Positions 1 through 8,873 of a stretch of 64,000 bases of DNA are shown here, piece after piece. The notes beneath the pieces are model-generated. The model saw nothing but the letters and a program-made list of their open reading frames with translations, did not search any database and was not told where the DNA came from. The translations under genes and the position numbers were made by a program. Source of the stretch: Alteromonas aestuariivivens. Lineage in GTDB: Bacteria; Pseudomonadota; Gammaproteobacteria; Enterobacterales; Alteromonadaceae. Location of the stretch: the NCBI RefSeq assembly GCF_003367475.1, contig NZ_QRHA01000012.1, positions 1 through 64,000 on the forward strand. The letters run 5' to 3'. How positions within the stretch are numbered: the stretch's first letter is position 1; every line of letters begins with the position of its first letter.

Positions 1-2
1 AT

Positions 3-119
<117 letters not shown>

Positions 120-122
120 CCA

Positions 123-314
123 CTACAAAGCACTGATGCCGTCGTAGGCAAAATCCAGAAGGTAGTTGTGCTTTTCAAGATACGCGGCAATATTCTCACA
201 AATGTCGCGGTTATCTTCGACAATCAAGGCCCAGATTGGCGCTTCCCTCAGTTCTTTTGCCAACGGCTGATCTCCCTTATCAGGCTCCTGCCTATCATGC
301 ATGTTTGTGATCAC
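123..314 (-). pseudogene. Truncated OmpR-type response regulator (receiver N-terminus only)
   Basis: About 40 residues match the start of a receiver domain: ALIVEDN with the acidic pair, then an amphipathic helix and a segment ending FAYDGISAL. The phospho-acceptor strand, the rest of the receiver and the DNA-binding domain are missing; the frame runs into a stop (TAG) right at the border with the IS3-family sequence at about 120-125. The natural explanation is insertion of the IS into the gene, leaving a non-functional 63-codon stump. The start could be the GTG at 314, which overlaps the stop codon of the upstream TonB-dependent receptor, or the ATG at 302. The 3' part may survive on the far side of the IS, outside the window. 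Confidence 0.75.
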
Positions 315-2707
315 CAGGCATAGTCCAATCGCAATCCAATCAATGGTTCGGCTTCGCTATCGTCAACCACTTCAACGCCCCGGCGGTAGTCAAATTCGGT
401 GTCGTCGCTAGACGATGCCTCCGTTACGTTGATGACATCGAGAAAGGCGGTGACGTCGACAGGGCCAAACGCACGCCGATAGTCAACGCGAAGGTTCAAC
501 AGGCTGTAACTGCTTTTGCGACCGACATTTCGTGCTGTGATCTCCTTGGAGTACCGCAGAGGCTGATTTGGCCCCAACACGTCTGAATGAATAACAAATT
601 CTTCATCTGGCCGACCGGACAAAAACTTATAGCGACCAGCAACCTTCCAGTGGTCGTTGATCTCCCAGGTCAGGCCAAGGGTTGCGACGTGTTCGCGGCT
701 GAAGTCAGCGGCTACCTCGCCGCGACCGTCTTTCCGATCTATGACAATGTCGTTATACGAGTAGGTTGCAGTTGCGTAAATGCCTTCGCGGATCGTGCCG
801 TTGACTACAATATCGATGCCGTAAGATGTGCCGTCACCCATGTTGGCAAAGGTTCCGCTTACCCTGTCGAGGTCTACTACCAGGTTGTCCAGATTTTGAA
901 AATAGGCTTCAGTTAACAAAGACCAGTTATTGGTTAAAACATATTCAAAGCCGACACTGCTGTGGGTAATTTTTTCGGTTTTAAGCTCGTTCGCCTCGTT
1001 AGCGGCAAGATCAAGATATCGTGGAGACTGGTGGAAAAGCCCTGCGGTAAAAAAATACCGCACTTCATTACCAGGCCGCCAATTGACGCTGAACCTGGGC
1101 GAGGCAATGTTTTCGTCTGCAAACCCGTCTCTCTCAAGGCGCAGGCCTGTGCGAATATCCCAGTCTCCGAGTTCAAAAACCTGATCGACGTAACCAGCAT
1201 AGCTTATTTCCTTCTGGTTGAGTGACGCGTTGGTGTCTTGTGGAGTCAGTACAATGAACCGCTGGTCGGGGTTGGGTCTGTAGTCGTCTTCGTCATAGAC
1301 GTATCGGTTCCAGTCGCCGTCCAGAGCGGTAAAGTACTCCAATTCAATTTGCGTTGCCTGAATACCTGCACTGAATACGCCCCATCGGTTCAGCGTCTCG
1401 AAGTCACTTCGCCAGCCGAATTCTTTCTCACCCTCACCGATGGTAATGATGTTTTCCCGCACCGGGAAACTGGACGCCGGAGATCCTGGAGGGACAAGAT
1501 CGGGAAAAGCTTCGCCTTCAGAGCTGAGCTTGTCGCTATTGCGGTAGTAAACCTTGTTGGTCCAGACCGCAGTATCACCAATTAAAGATCGCAAAGTCAG
1601 ACCGTATAAATCACTGTCCTGTTCGAAATCCAGCAGCGCGGCATCTTCGAAATTGGGTGAAGCAAAAACGTGAGTCACGCCACGGGTATAGTCTTCGTGT
1701 GTATCCAGCAGCAAAATTTCGAATGTGTGGTTCTGGTTGACGGGTATCACCGATTTTACGATCACGTCTCTTAACACGGGCTCACCAATGTCGAGTTCTT
1801 CAATTGTTTCAAATAATGCACCAAAATCCAGGCGTCGGGCAGACACGAGTACCGTGGAGTCTTCCGTGATACCGGCAGGGCCGTCGTAACCTACTTCATA
1901 GCCCGCAAGGTCAAGGCGCAGACTTGCTGAAGGGCCTGGATTGCCTCCGGCCACTTCCAGTTTAAGCAGTGATGCCGTGCGGCCGCCATATGCCGGCCCC
2001 CATCCTCCTGGTGAGAATTCTGCCCCACTGATGACATTGGGTGCGAAAATCGAGAAGCGGCCGCCGCCACCAACATCTTCCTCTTCACCCAGAGTTGCAT
2101 CAAAGTGCACAGCCTTATCGAACGGAAAGTCATCCACGAACAACAAATTATCTCGTGGGCCACGACCGCGTACGCTGAAGCTTGCAAATTCACCGGTGGA
2201 CGCGAGGCCGGGTAAACCATCCAGCGACAGCAGCGGATCAGCACCGCCGCCAACGGCACTTCGCAATTCTTCTCTATTGATATAGGTACTGGACGCTGAT
2301 GCAAATACATCCGCCTGCCGCGCACGAACTACCACCCTTTCGATTGATGCTTCTCTGAGCAGTTCGAATTCAATTTGTATATTTTTGCGTGTTATCACTC
2401 GTAAGCTTGGTTCATAAGAGGATGCGAACCCGTTTTTGGCTGCATTTACTGAATACAGGCCAGGATCAAGTTGCTCAACGATGGCGCGACCCTTTAAATC
2501 GGTTTCTACGCTTCGGGTAGAATGGGTTTCCCGCTCCGTAATTGTGATCAGCGCAGATGAAATTGCTCGGTCAGTTACCTGGTCTTTTACAAGTATCGTT
2601 ATTCCACCGGGTGCTTCTGCAGCGCGGGCTGGCAACCAAAAACCAATCAGCAGCACTGCCACAGTAATCCACGATACTTTCGTTTTGTTGTTCAACAGAC
2701 TGCTCAT
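311..2707 (-). CDS. TonB-dependent outer-membrane receptor with carboxypeptidase-regulatory-like N-domain
   Basis: 798 residues. Residues 1-29 are a Sec signal peptide (hydrophobic VLLIGFWLPARA, cleavage near ARA-AEA). Residues about 35-118 form a carboxypeptidase regulatory-like beta-sandwich, followed by a plug domain (RGRGPRDNLLFVDDFPFD, near 180-200) and a beta-barrel that ends in an aromatic residue (LRLDYAW), as expected for BAM-dependent assembly. This architecture is typical of receptors for oligosaccharides, peptides or other large ligands; the ligand cannot be named. A strong ribosome site (GGGAGGAG) precedes the ATG. Its stop overlaps the GTG of the truncated response regulator, so receptor and regulator were one operon; the IS probably broke the regulatory part. 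Confidence 0.9.
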   Translation of the reverse strand: MSSLLNNKTKVSWITVAVLLIGFWLPARAAEAPGGITILVKDQVTDRAISSALITITERETHSTRSVETDLKGRAIVEQLDPGLYSVNAAKNGFASSYEPSLRVITRKNIQIEFELLREASIERVVVRARQADVFASASSTYINREELRSAVGGGADPLLSLDGLPGLASTGEFASFSVRGRGPRDNLLFVDDFPFDKAVHFDATLGEEEDVGGGGRFSIFAPNVISGAEFSPGGWGPAYGGRTASLLKLEVAGGNPGPSASLRLDLAGYEVGYDGPAGITEDSTVLVSARRLDFGALFETIEELDIGEPVLRDVIVKSVIPVNQNHTFEILLLDTHEDYTRGVTHVFASPNFEDAALLDFEQDSDLYGLTLRSLIGDTAVWTNKVYYRNSDKLSSEGEAFPDLVPPGSPASSFPVRENIITIGEGEKEFGWRSDFETLNRWGVFSAGIQATQIELEYFTALDGDWNRYVYDEDDYRPNPDQRFIVLTPQDTNASLNQKEISYAGYVDQVFELGDWDIRTGLRLERDGFADENIASPRFSVNWRPGNEVRYFFTAGLFHQSPRYLDLAANEANELKTEKITHSSVGFEYVLTNNWSLLTEAYFQNLDNLVVDLDRVSGTFANMGDGTSYGIDIVVNGTIREGIYATATYSYNDIVIDRKDGRGEVAADFSREHVATLGLTWEINDHWKVAGRYKFLSGRPDEEFVIHSDVLGPNQPLRYSKEITARNVGRKSSYSLLNLRVDYRRAFGPVDVTAFLDVINVTEASSSDDTEFDYRRGVEVVDDSEAEPLIGLRLDYAW

Positions 2708-3849
2708 AATGCTCCTCCCTCATCGAATTCACCGAATTAAATTGATCCAACACAGCAATATTAGCAGCGTTAATGTCGCTAAAACGTCGCTGAAATATGA
2801 AGGTTGAGTAAGTTGTTTGGTAGGACCGGGGGAGTGGGCCTTAATAAGCATGGAGCGGTTCATCAAACAGCACATTTTAATTTTTATCTCAGGCCGTTCG
2901 AACAGAGGCTGATACACCAGATGAACATCCTCAGTATCTTCTGCCATTGCTAATGGGGTGGTGGTAAGTCTATTCGGTCAATGTATTGACCCGGGGCCTG
3001 AGTTGGTTGGCACTGCAGTCAAGTCGCACCACTGATTTTACGGCACCATACTAGAGGTGTTTCTGCCAAACCATTCCGCCGCTTTGCGCTAGTCGGGCTG
3101 GGCGAACGTGCGCTCCCCGTGAGAAGAGCACGCGGGGGCGCGAGGGTGAGTCACTTATGCCTGGCATGGTGTAACGACAGCCGGGTAGGGGGAAATATTA
3201 GGGGTATGGTGCGTAAATGCCTCTTCTTTCAGATGTTGCCGGCACCCATTTTCTCAGGTAATTTGCCATTCGCTGTTTAAGAATCAGAGATAGAAGTAGT
3301 CGTAATGGGAAAATTTTGCAGTTTGGAGAAGTGTCGTTTCCCCCTGTGATTTTTTCTTTTTTTGTCAAAAGTTCGATTTTTGCGCATATCCTTCTAGAAT
3401 CAGAGTGTAGGGTGGTTTGCTTCCCGCCCGCTCCTGTGTGTTCTGAATACACAGGCCTGTTGAGGGATTAACTTTCACTTTCTTCATACTGCCAGATTTT
3501 TCATTTCGAGTAAGAAATCAGTGCTACGACAGAACCAAGGATGGTGCGAATAGGGCTTTATGCCCATGGGCTCATAGTCTTTTTGTTTGATAAAGGCGAT
3601 GTGCGCTGAGCGTTTGGTCAAAATTGGCCAGGCAGAGTAACCACCCGGGTAATGTCCTGTTCACAAGGCCGTGAATTTCCGTTTGATGCATTAAGGATAC
3701 TTGCGGGATATTGGTTTAAACCCGGGAGAGATTGCTTGAATCTGCTGTTCCTTTTTGCGCTGACCAGTGACCGTTCTGGCCACATCTTCCTGTAAATCGA
3801 TAACTGCTGCTTTGGTACATCATTCATCTATCGACAAGGTTCACGTAAC
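2708..3849. other. 1.1-kb region without a convincing gene
   Basis: No open frame here looks like a protein: those present are below 85 codons, of odd composition and without a good ribosome site. The segment changes character along its length: around 3050-3190 it is rich in G and C, from 3240 to 3500 it has T and A runs. It should contain the promoter of the TonB-dependent receptor (leftward) and that of the sulfotransferase (rightward). I see no tRNA, long inverted repeat or recognisable mobile-element end. Decayed DNA from earlier insertions is a plausible origin. Confidence 0.5.
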
Positions 3850-4500
3850 ATGAGAATTTCACACTCCCATAAATTCATATTTTTCGCGACTCCCCGAACT
3901 GGCAGTACTACAGTAAGAAACGTTTTGGACAGGTATTCAGATATTTCAAGCGTTCACGTTTCTGAAATAACAAAAGATTTTCCGTTTTATCATCATATCT
4001 CCGCACTCGAGCTAAAACGTATTTTTGAACAGCGCGGATGGGACTGGGACAGCTACCATAAATTCTGCTTTGTGCGGAATCCATACGACAGAGTGGTTTC
4101 CCTTTACCATCATTATCTAAAAATTCGGGGGGAAGTTAGTGGTCACGATCTCAGGAATATATTGAGAAAATTCAAAAATGCGGTAACAAGCCCATTATCC
4201 TTCAAAGATTACGTTATGACGCTTGACCCCAAGGATAGATTGCCAACCTCGCTGGAAGCGTTTTTGTGCGATGAAAAGGGAAATTTTCTCGTCGATGATA
4301 TTCTGATGTATGAAAATTTAAAGACGGAATTACCCAATTTCCTGAAAAAGTTGAATATATCCATTTCAGAGGACGATATTCCACACCTTAATGCTTCAGC
4401 AAATCGAAATAAGTACAGAAAGTACTGTGACGACGAACTAAAGGACAAAATAGAGCATTTGTATCCGTATGAATTCAACCGCTTTGGTTATTCGTTCTAG
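3850..4500 (+). CDS. Sulfotransferase family 2-like protein
   Basis: 216 residues. Two PAPS-binding signatures are visible: the 5'-phosphosulfate loop at residues 13-24 (ATPRTGSTTVRN) and the 3'-phosphate segment at 73-81 (CFVRNPYDR), followed by VVSLYHHYL. This is the carbohydrate/family 2 sulfotransferase fold, which moves sulfate from PAPS to a hydroxyl of a sugar, lipid or small molecule. The acceptor cannot be told. No signal peptide is seen, so a cytosolic enzyme. The gene stands alone with its own terminator 25 bases downstream and is AT-richer than the metabolic genes further along, which suggests acquisition by transfer. It converges on an unknown membrane protein. Confidence 0.85.
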   Translation: MRISHSHKFIFFATPRTGSTTVRNVLDRYSDISSVHVSEITKDFPFYHHISALELKRIFEQRGWDWDSYHKFCFVRNPYDRVVSLYHHYLKIRGEVSGHDLRNILRKFKNAVTSPLSFKDYVMTLDPKDRLPTSLEAFLCDEKGNFLVDDILMYENLKTELPNFLKKLNISISEDDIPHLNASANRNKYRKYCDDELKDKIEHLYPYEFNRFGYSF

Positions 4501-4524
4501 CGGCGGGCGTTTAAATTCAGGGGG

Positions 4525-4555
4525 CACCTGCATGGTATATCATGCAGGTGTTTTT
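4525..4555 (+). terminator. Intrinsic terminator of the sulfotransferase gene
   Basis: A perfect 10-bp stem (CACCTGCATG at 4525-4534 and CATGCAGGTG at 4541-4550) with a six-base loop is followed directly by TTTTT. It lies 25 bases after the sulfotransferase stop. There is no T run on the opposite strand, so it should act rightward only. Confidence 0.85.
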
Positions 4556-4579
4556 GAGCCCTTTTCAGCCAGGCCCGAA

Positions 4580-4607
4580 CTGTCTTTGTATTGTGATACA
4601 AAGACAG
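4580..4607. repeat. Perfect 12-bp inverted repeat
   Basis: CTGTCTTTGTAT at 4580-4591 pairs exactly with 4596-4607 around a four-base loop. It sits just beyond the stop of the leftward membrane-protein gene. No U run follows on either strand, so it is not a classic intrinsic terminator, but it would protect or end the leftward transcript. Confidence 0.7.
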
Positions 4608-4608
4608 G

Positions 4609-5325
4609 CTACCCGTTGAGTTGCGGTGATTGCAGCTTATCTGCCACGGTTATATTGAGTGATTTGAACTCTTCGATGATATACAACAGCAAGGAGTACA
4701 AAAATACTGCAACCCCGAGCATTTCCAGTAATTCTTCACATGTGTAGAACAGTGAATACAGCAGATTGTCTTTGCCCATTGAGTCATGCTGTTTCCCCCC
4801 GAGCAACTCGAAACCCAAAGCACCTGATACGAATATAAAGCCCGAGAAAATGAAAAGGCCCATGATCTTGCGTGGTAGGTTCAGAAGGAATTTTGAATAG
4901 GTAAATACAAAAATTAACAGCAGTAGAGCATAAGGAACGACCCACGTGTAGTACAGTATCCCTTTGGGTTCGAAATACATTCTGGCCAGCCCGGTAAACC
5001 GCTCATGGATACTGTAGATTTCGTCAATGGATAAGTACAGAAAGATCAATGAAAGTCCAAGCCAGGGCAAGTACGCAGCATTTGACTTTTTACTGCCCAC
5101 TGTAATGAAACAGAGCACGATGCTGCACACTATCAGCATGAACGAAGAAAAGAGAGTGGGGACGTTGGATTCGGTATTGAAATTGAACAGCTTAACCAGA
5201 TGGTCCAAAGCGCCAATATGTAACATGTGCTCGATAACGATACCCGCGATATTCGCCAACAAAAGTAGCCCGATTATGGTGATGTGTAGTTTGAATATTT
5301 TTATTGGGGGGAATGTAAAAATCAT
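4609..5325 (-). CDS. Multi-pass membrane protein of unknown function
   Basis: 238 residues with about six hydrophobic segments (near 13-33, 57-76, 85-100, 126-145, 154-174 and 200-217). Acidic and histidine residues are clustered at membrane borders: SIDEIYSIHE at 99-108 and CEELLEMLG at 196-204. Such a pattern suggests a buried polar or metal-binding site rather than a simple anchor, but I do not recognise a characterised family. The start is supported by AAGAGG eight bases before the ATG. It is transcribed alone, convergent with the sulfotransferase, and shares that gene's AT-rich composition, so the two probably arrived together. Confidence 0.75.
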   Translation of the reverse strand: MIFTFPPIKIFKLHITIIGLLLLANIAGIVIEHMLHIGALDHLVKLFNFNTESNVPTLFSSFMLIVCSIVLCFITVGSKKSNAAYLPWLGLSLIFLYLSIDEIYSIHERFTGLARMYFEPKGILYYTWVVPYALLLLIFVFTYSKFLLNLPRKIMGLFIFSGFIFVSGALGFELLGGKQHDSMGKDNLLYSLFYTCEELLEMLGVAVFLYSLLLYIIEEFKSLNITVADKLQSPQLNG

Positions 5326-5836
5326 TGTTTGCCTCTTAATTCTATCCGTTTTACTAAGATTTTTATGATTTTTTTGAGCTGTTTAACTGATGTTGAATAC
5401 GCTCTCTGCTTACATGACTTCAATAATTCTTAACTTACAGAACTGCCTGCTCAGATGCTTTTTGAACGCAACCGACTGAGCTTCTGAAGGTGTTTTGGAT
5501 TGCAAGGATTTAAGCGCCTCCAACCCCAATGTCCTTCAAGGTGAGAAACCCAATAATTCCAGTTACCTAAGATAAATATGACAGTTTTGTGACGGCTTTA
5601 CTATATAAAAAATGCACTTACCGACTGCGGTAAGTGCTGGACATAGACTGACTGGAAAAAATTGAACAGGCAGGGCCGCACAACGCGGCCCGATTCATCA
5701 GCGGACGGGAAGATGGGGAATGACAAACTTACCTGTGCTGCCAGGTTGAGGAACAACCCCACAACGGTGGCAAGTATTTGCCATTCGATGGTAGGTAGTG
5801 GTTTTGCGCATTTGAAAACGGACCACTACTGCAAAT
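5326..5836. other. Non-coding gap holding one terminator
   Basis: No plausible gene is seen in this 510-base interval. It should carry the promoter of the leftward membrane gene (5330-5450, A/T-rich) and it holds the terminator of the RND pump operon at 5605-5637. The segment 5640-5836 is GC-richer and without recognisable content. Confidence 0.55.
5605..5637 (-). terminator. Intrinsic terminator of the first RND operon
   Basis: Read leftward, a 10-bp perfect stem (GCACTTACCG with CGGTAAGTGC, four-base loop) is followed by ATTTTTTATATAG. It is the first terminator downstream of the RND transporter, 200 bases beyond its stop. Confidence 0.8.
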
Positions 5837-8800
5837 TTATCGATAGCTTACCCGAAACAACAGGCTGTACAAAACAGGTACTGCAAACAGAGTCAGCAGG
5901 GTGGCAAATGCCAGGCCGCCCATGATGGTAACTGCCATGTCGGCAAAGAATGCGTCGAAAAGCAGCGGGGCCATCCCAAGGATCGTGGTAACGGCGGCAA
6001 GGCCTACCGGACGTACCCGGCTTAATGTCGCAGTTACAATCGCCAGTTTTGCCGGAGAGCCTTCTTCTATCTGCAAGTCTATTTCTTCAATAAGTACAAT
6101 GGCGTTTTTGATCAGCATTCCAAACAAACTCAGGAAGCCCAACAGCGACATAAATCCGAAAGGCATGTCTGTAGCCAGCAGGCCTGAAACTACGCCCACC
6201 ACAGCCATCGGAACCACCAGCCAGATAATTAGCGGCTGACGAGCCCGCCCGAACAGCAATACTGAAATAATGAACATGACCAGAAATCCTGCCGGTAGTC
6301 CTGCACCCAGGGCCTGTTGCGCTTCTGTCGAGCTTTCCAGTTCTCCGCCCCAGCTCAGAGAGTAGCCATCAGGCAGGGAAATGTCTTCCAATACCGGGCG
6401 AATACGCGCCAAAGCCTGACCTGCGGTTTCCGTTAAACCAGGCTCGGCCATAACAGTGATGGTTCGAACTCGGTTCAACCTGTGAATGCGTAATTCTTCA
6501 GACTGCAGTGCCAGGCCCTGAGATATCTGTGCAAACGGCACATACTGGCGTTGTTGAGAGCTCCAAACCTGACTGTCCCGAATTGCCTGGATTGCCGATT
6601 GTTCAGGCTGCGCCATACGGGCCAGAATGGGGTAGGCGTAATCGCCATCCTGTACGCTCCCCAACAGGAGACCACTGCTGGCATACTGTATGGTTTGGCT
6701 GAAATCAGCATGAGATACGCCTGCTATACCGGCATTAAAGTCGTCATACTGCGTATTGAGTGCAAGCCCCTTCTCCCGCCAGTTATGGCGAATGTCTTTT
6801 ATCTGTCCATCCTGATGCATCAGCGTTATTGCTTCTGATGCCAGTTCCCGCAACTTTTCAGCATCAGGGCCGGAAAAACGTGCTTCCAGTTTAGCCCCGT
6901 TACTTGGGCCGAACTGCAAGCGTTCAATGTAAAAGCTGCCATCCGGATCAAGTGCCGGCATGCTGCTTTCCAACTCCTTTGCCAATTCCGGGATTTGCGA
7001 TTTATCGTTTACCCTGACCATAAAAAACACATAGTTTTCGTTGTGACTTTTGGGTCCATAGGTCAGGGTGAAGCGTTCTGCTCCCTGTCCGATTACTGTA
7101 GTAACTGCTGAGACCTGCTGGTGTTCCATAAGCAGGAGCTCTGAATGCTTGGCAAATGATTCAGTCGCGCGAATATCGCGATCTTGTGGCCCCCAGTAGT
7201 GAACGAAGAAGATAGGGGCGTTGGATGGGGGGAAAAACCCCTGTTTAACTTTGCCAAAACTCCCATAGGCAACCAGGGTAATGGTGGCCAGAACAGCAAT
7301 GGTCATCCATCTCAGCTTTAGAGTTTTTGTCAGCAGTTGAGTAAACAACATCTCCATTCGGGTTTGCCCGTGTTGTTGGTCGCTCAATTTCCCCTGCTGA
7401 TAAAAGTACTTCCCGAGCACCGGAACCAGGGTTACTGCCAGAACCCAGCTGAGCATCAGTGATACAAGCACAACTGCAAACAGCGAGTAGAGAAATTCTC
7501 CGGTGGAGTCATCCGAGAGCCCAATGCCGGAAAAGGCGGCAATGCCGATTACCGTTGCACCGAGTAATGGCCACTGAGTGCGTTTAACAATGAAGCTCGC
7601 GGCCTGTTTGGCAGAGTTACCTCTGGACATCTGTAACATCATGCCTTCAGCAACCACAATTGCGTTGTCAACCAGCATACCCATAGCAATGACCATGGCA
7701 CCCAGAGAGATACGCTGCAATTGTATGTTCATCAGCCACATGAGCAAAATGGTACCCATCACTGTGACGAGTAGCACGGCACCAACGACCACGCCGGAAC
7801 GCCAGCCCATAAACAGGCACAGTGTTAACGTGACCACCAGAACAGACATCACCAGATTGAGCACAAATCCGTCGACAGACTCATCCACTACCTGGGCCTG
7901 ATCATAGATTGGCGTCAGGGTGATCCCCATTGGTAACTGCTGTAACAGTTTTTCGGTTTTGGTGCTGACCATCTGGCCGACTTCCACAATGTTGACGTCC
8001 GGGAGAGCGGAAACCGCAATTGTAAGAGCAGGGTGGCCGTTGTAGCGAATAAGAACCGGTTGTATGTCAGCTGGCTCCAATTTCAGGGTAGCGACATCGG
8101 CGACGCGCAGTGAGCGGTTGGTACCTGGCACCACCATTGAGAGATTGGCAATTTCGTCGAGTTTGTCAGGAGACCGTTCCACGATTAATCGCAGACTTTT
8201 GTCGTCAATGCGAATGCGGCCTCCGTTAAAAGGGCGCAAATTGTCCCGGAACAGTTGAGTCAGCTCGGGAAATGAAAGGCCAAGCCCGGCAAGTTGATAA
8301 GGGTCAATATAGGCTACAATCTGCTCTTTCCGAACACCACTCACGCTGACTTTTGCAACCCCCTCGGTGGTGAGCAGATCCCGGCGGATCACGCGGGCAA
8401 ACTCACGCAACTCGCGGGGGCTGAAATCCGGTGCGCTCAGGGCGTAATAGAGTCCGAAAACGTCGCCAAAGTCATCGTATACTTTGGGTTCGTTGGCTCC
8501 CATGGGCAGGGAGCTACTGGCGTCGCGAAGCCGTTTTCTCAGTTCATCCCAAACCTGGGGCAGGTCACTGGAGTCATAGTGGCTTTTCATTTCCACAGTA
8601 ATTTCAGAGCGCCCTGGTGCGGAGACTGAACTCAGTTCTTTCAGTTGGGCCATTTGTTGAATGGCTATCTCCAGTGGTTCGGTAATTTCCTGTTCTACTT
8701 TTTCGGCACTGGCACCGGGAAAGGCGGTAATTACCCGGACTTTTTTGATTGTAAAGGCCGGGTCCTCCAGGCGTCCGATGTTGCTCAGGGCAATTACACC

Positions 8801-8872
8801 TCCAAGCAACATAATGATGACCATCAGGCAGATATTGGCGGGCCGCTTAATGGAATAACCTGCAATGTCCAT
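5837..8872 (-). CDS. RND efflux transporter, inner-membrane pump subunit (AcrB superfamily)
   Basis: 1011 residues with the RND plan: one N-terminal helix (ICLMVIIMLLGGVIAL), a large periplasmic loop, a block of helices, then the same repeated. The proton-relay region has LVDNAIVVAEG in helix 4 and the partner lysine in LIKNAIVLIEE in helix 10. Such proteins are proton-driven antiporters exporting drugs, dyes or solvents through an adaptor and an outer-membrane channel. The ATG at 8872 was chosen because it follows the adaptor's stop by one base; an upstream in-frame start would overlap the adaptor by 40 bases. No outer-membrane factor gene is nearby, so a TolC-like protein encoded elsewhere is probably used. 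The substrate is unknown. Confidence 0.93.
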   Translation of the reverse strand: MDIAGYSIKRPANICLMVIIMLLGGVIALSNIGRLEDPAFTIKKVRVITAFPGASAEKVEQEITEPLEIAIQQMAQLKELSSVSAPGRSEITVEMKSHYDSSDLPQVWDELRKRLRDASSSLPMGANEPKVYDDFGDVFGLYYALSAPDFSPRELREFARVIRRDLLTTEGVAKVSVSGVRKEQIVAYIDPYQLAGLGLSFPELTQLFRDNLRPFNGGRIRIDDKSLRLIVERSPDKLDEIANLSMVVPGTNRSLRVADVATLKLEPADIQPVLIRYNGHPALTIAVSALPDVNIVEVGQMVSTKTEKLLQQLPMGITLTPIYDQAQVVDESVDGFVLNLVMSVLVVTLTLCLFMGWRSGVVVGAVLLVTVMGTILLMWLMNIQLQRISLGAMVIAMGMLVDNAIVVAEGMMLQMSRGNSAKQAASFIVKRTQWPLLGATVIGIAAFSGIGLSDDSTGEFLYSLFAVVLVSLMLSWVLAVTLVPVLGKYFYQQGKLSDQQHGQTRMEMLFTQLLTKTLKLRWMTIAVLATITLVAYGSFGKVKQGFFPPSNAPIFFVHYWGPQDRDIRATESFAKHSELLLMEHQQVSAVTTVIGQGAERFTLTYGPKSHNENYVFFMVRVNDKSQIPELAKELESSMPALDPDGSFYIERLQFGPSNGAKLEARFSGPDAEKLRELASEAITLMHQDGQIKDIRHNWREKGLALNTQYDDFNAGIAGVSHADFSQTIQYASSGLLLGSVQDGDYAYPILARMAQPEQSAIQAIRDSQVWSSQQRQYVPFAQISQGLALQSEELRIHRLNRVRTITVMAEPGLTETAGQALARIRPVLEDISLPDGYSLSWGGELESSTEAQQALGAGLPAGFLVMFIISVLLFGRARQPLIIWLVVPMAVVGVVSGLLATDMPFGFMSLLGFLSLFGMLIKNAIVLIEEIDLQIEEGSPAKLAIVTATLSRVRPVGLAAVTTILGMAPLLFDAFFADMAVTIMGGLAFATLLTLFAVPVLYSLLFRVSYR

Positions 8873-8873
8873 C

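Noticed and set aside
3198-3452. Small leftward frame in the gene-poor region
   Set aside because: 84 codons, no ribosome site, composition not protein-like.
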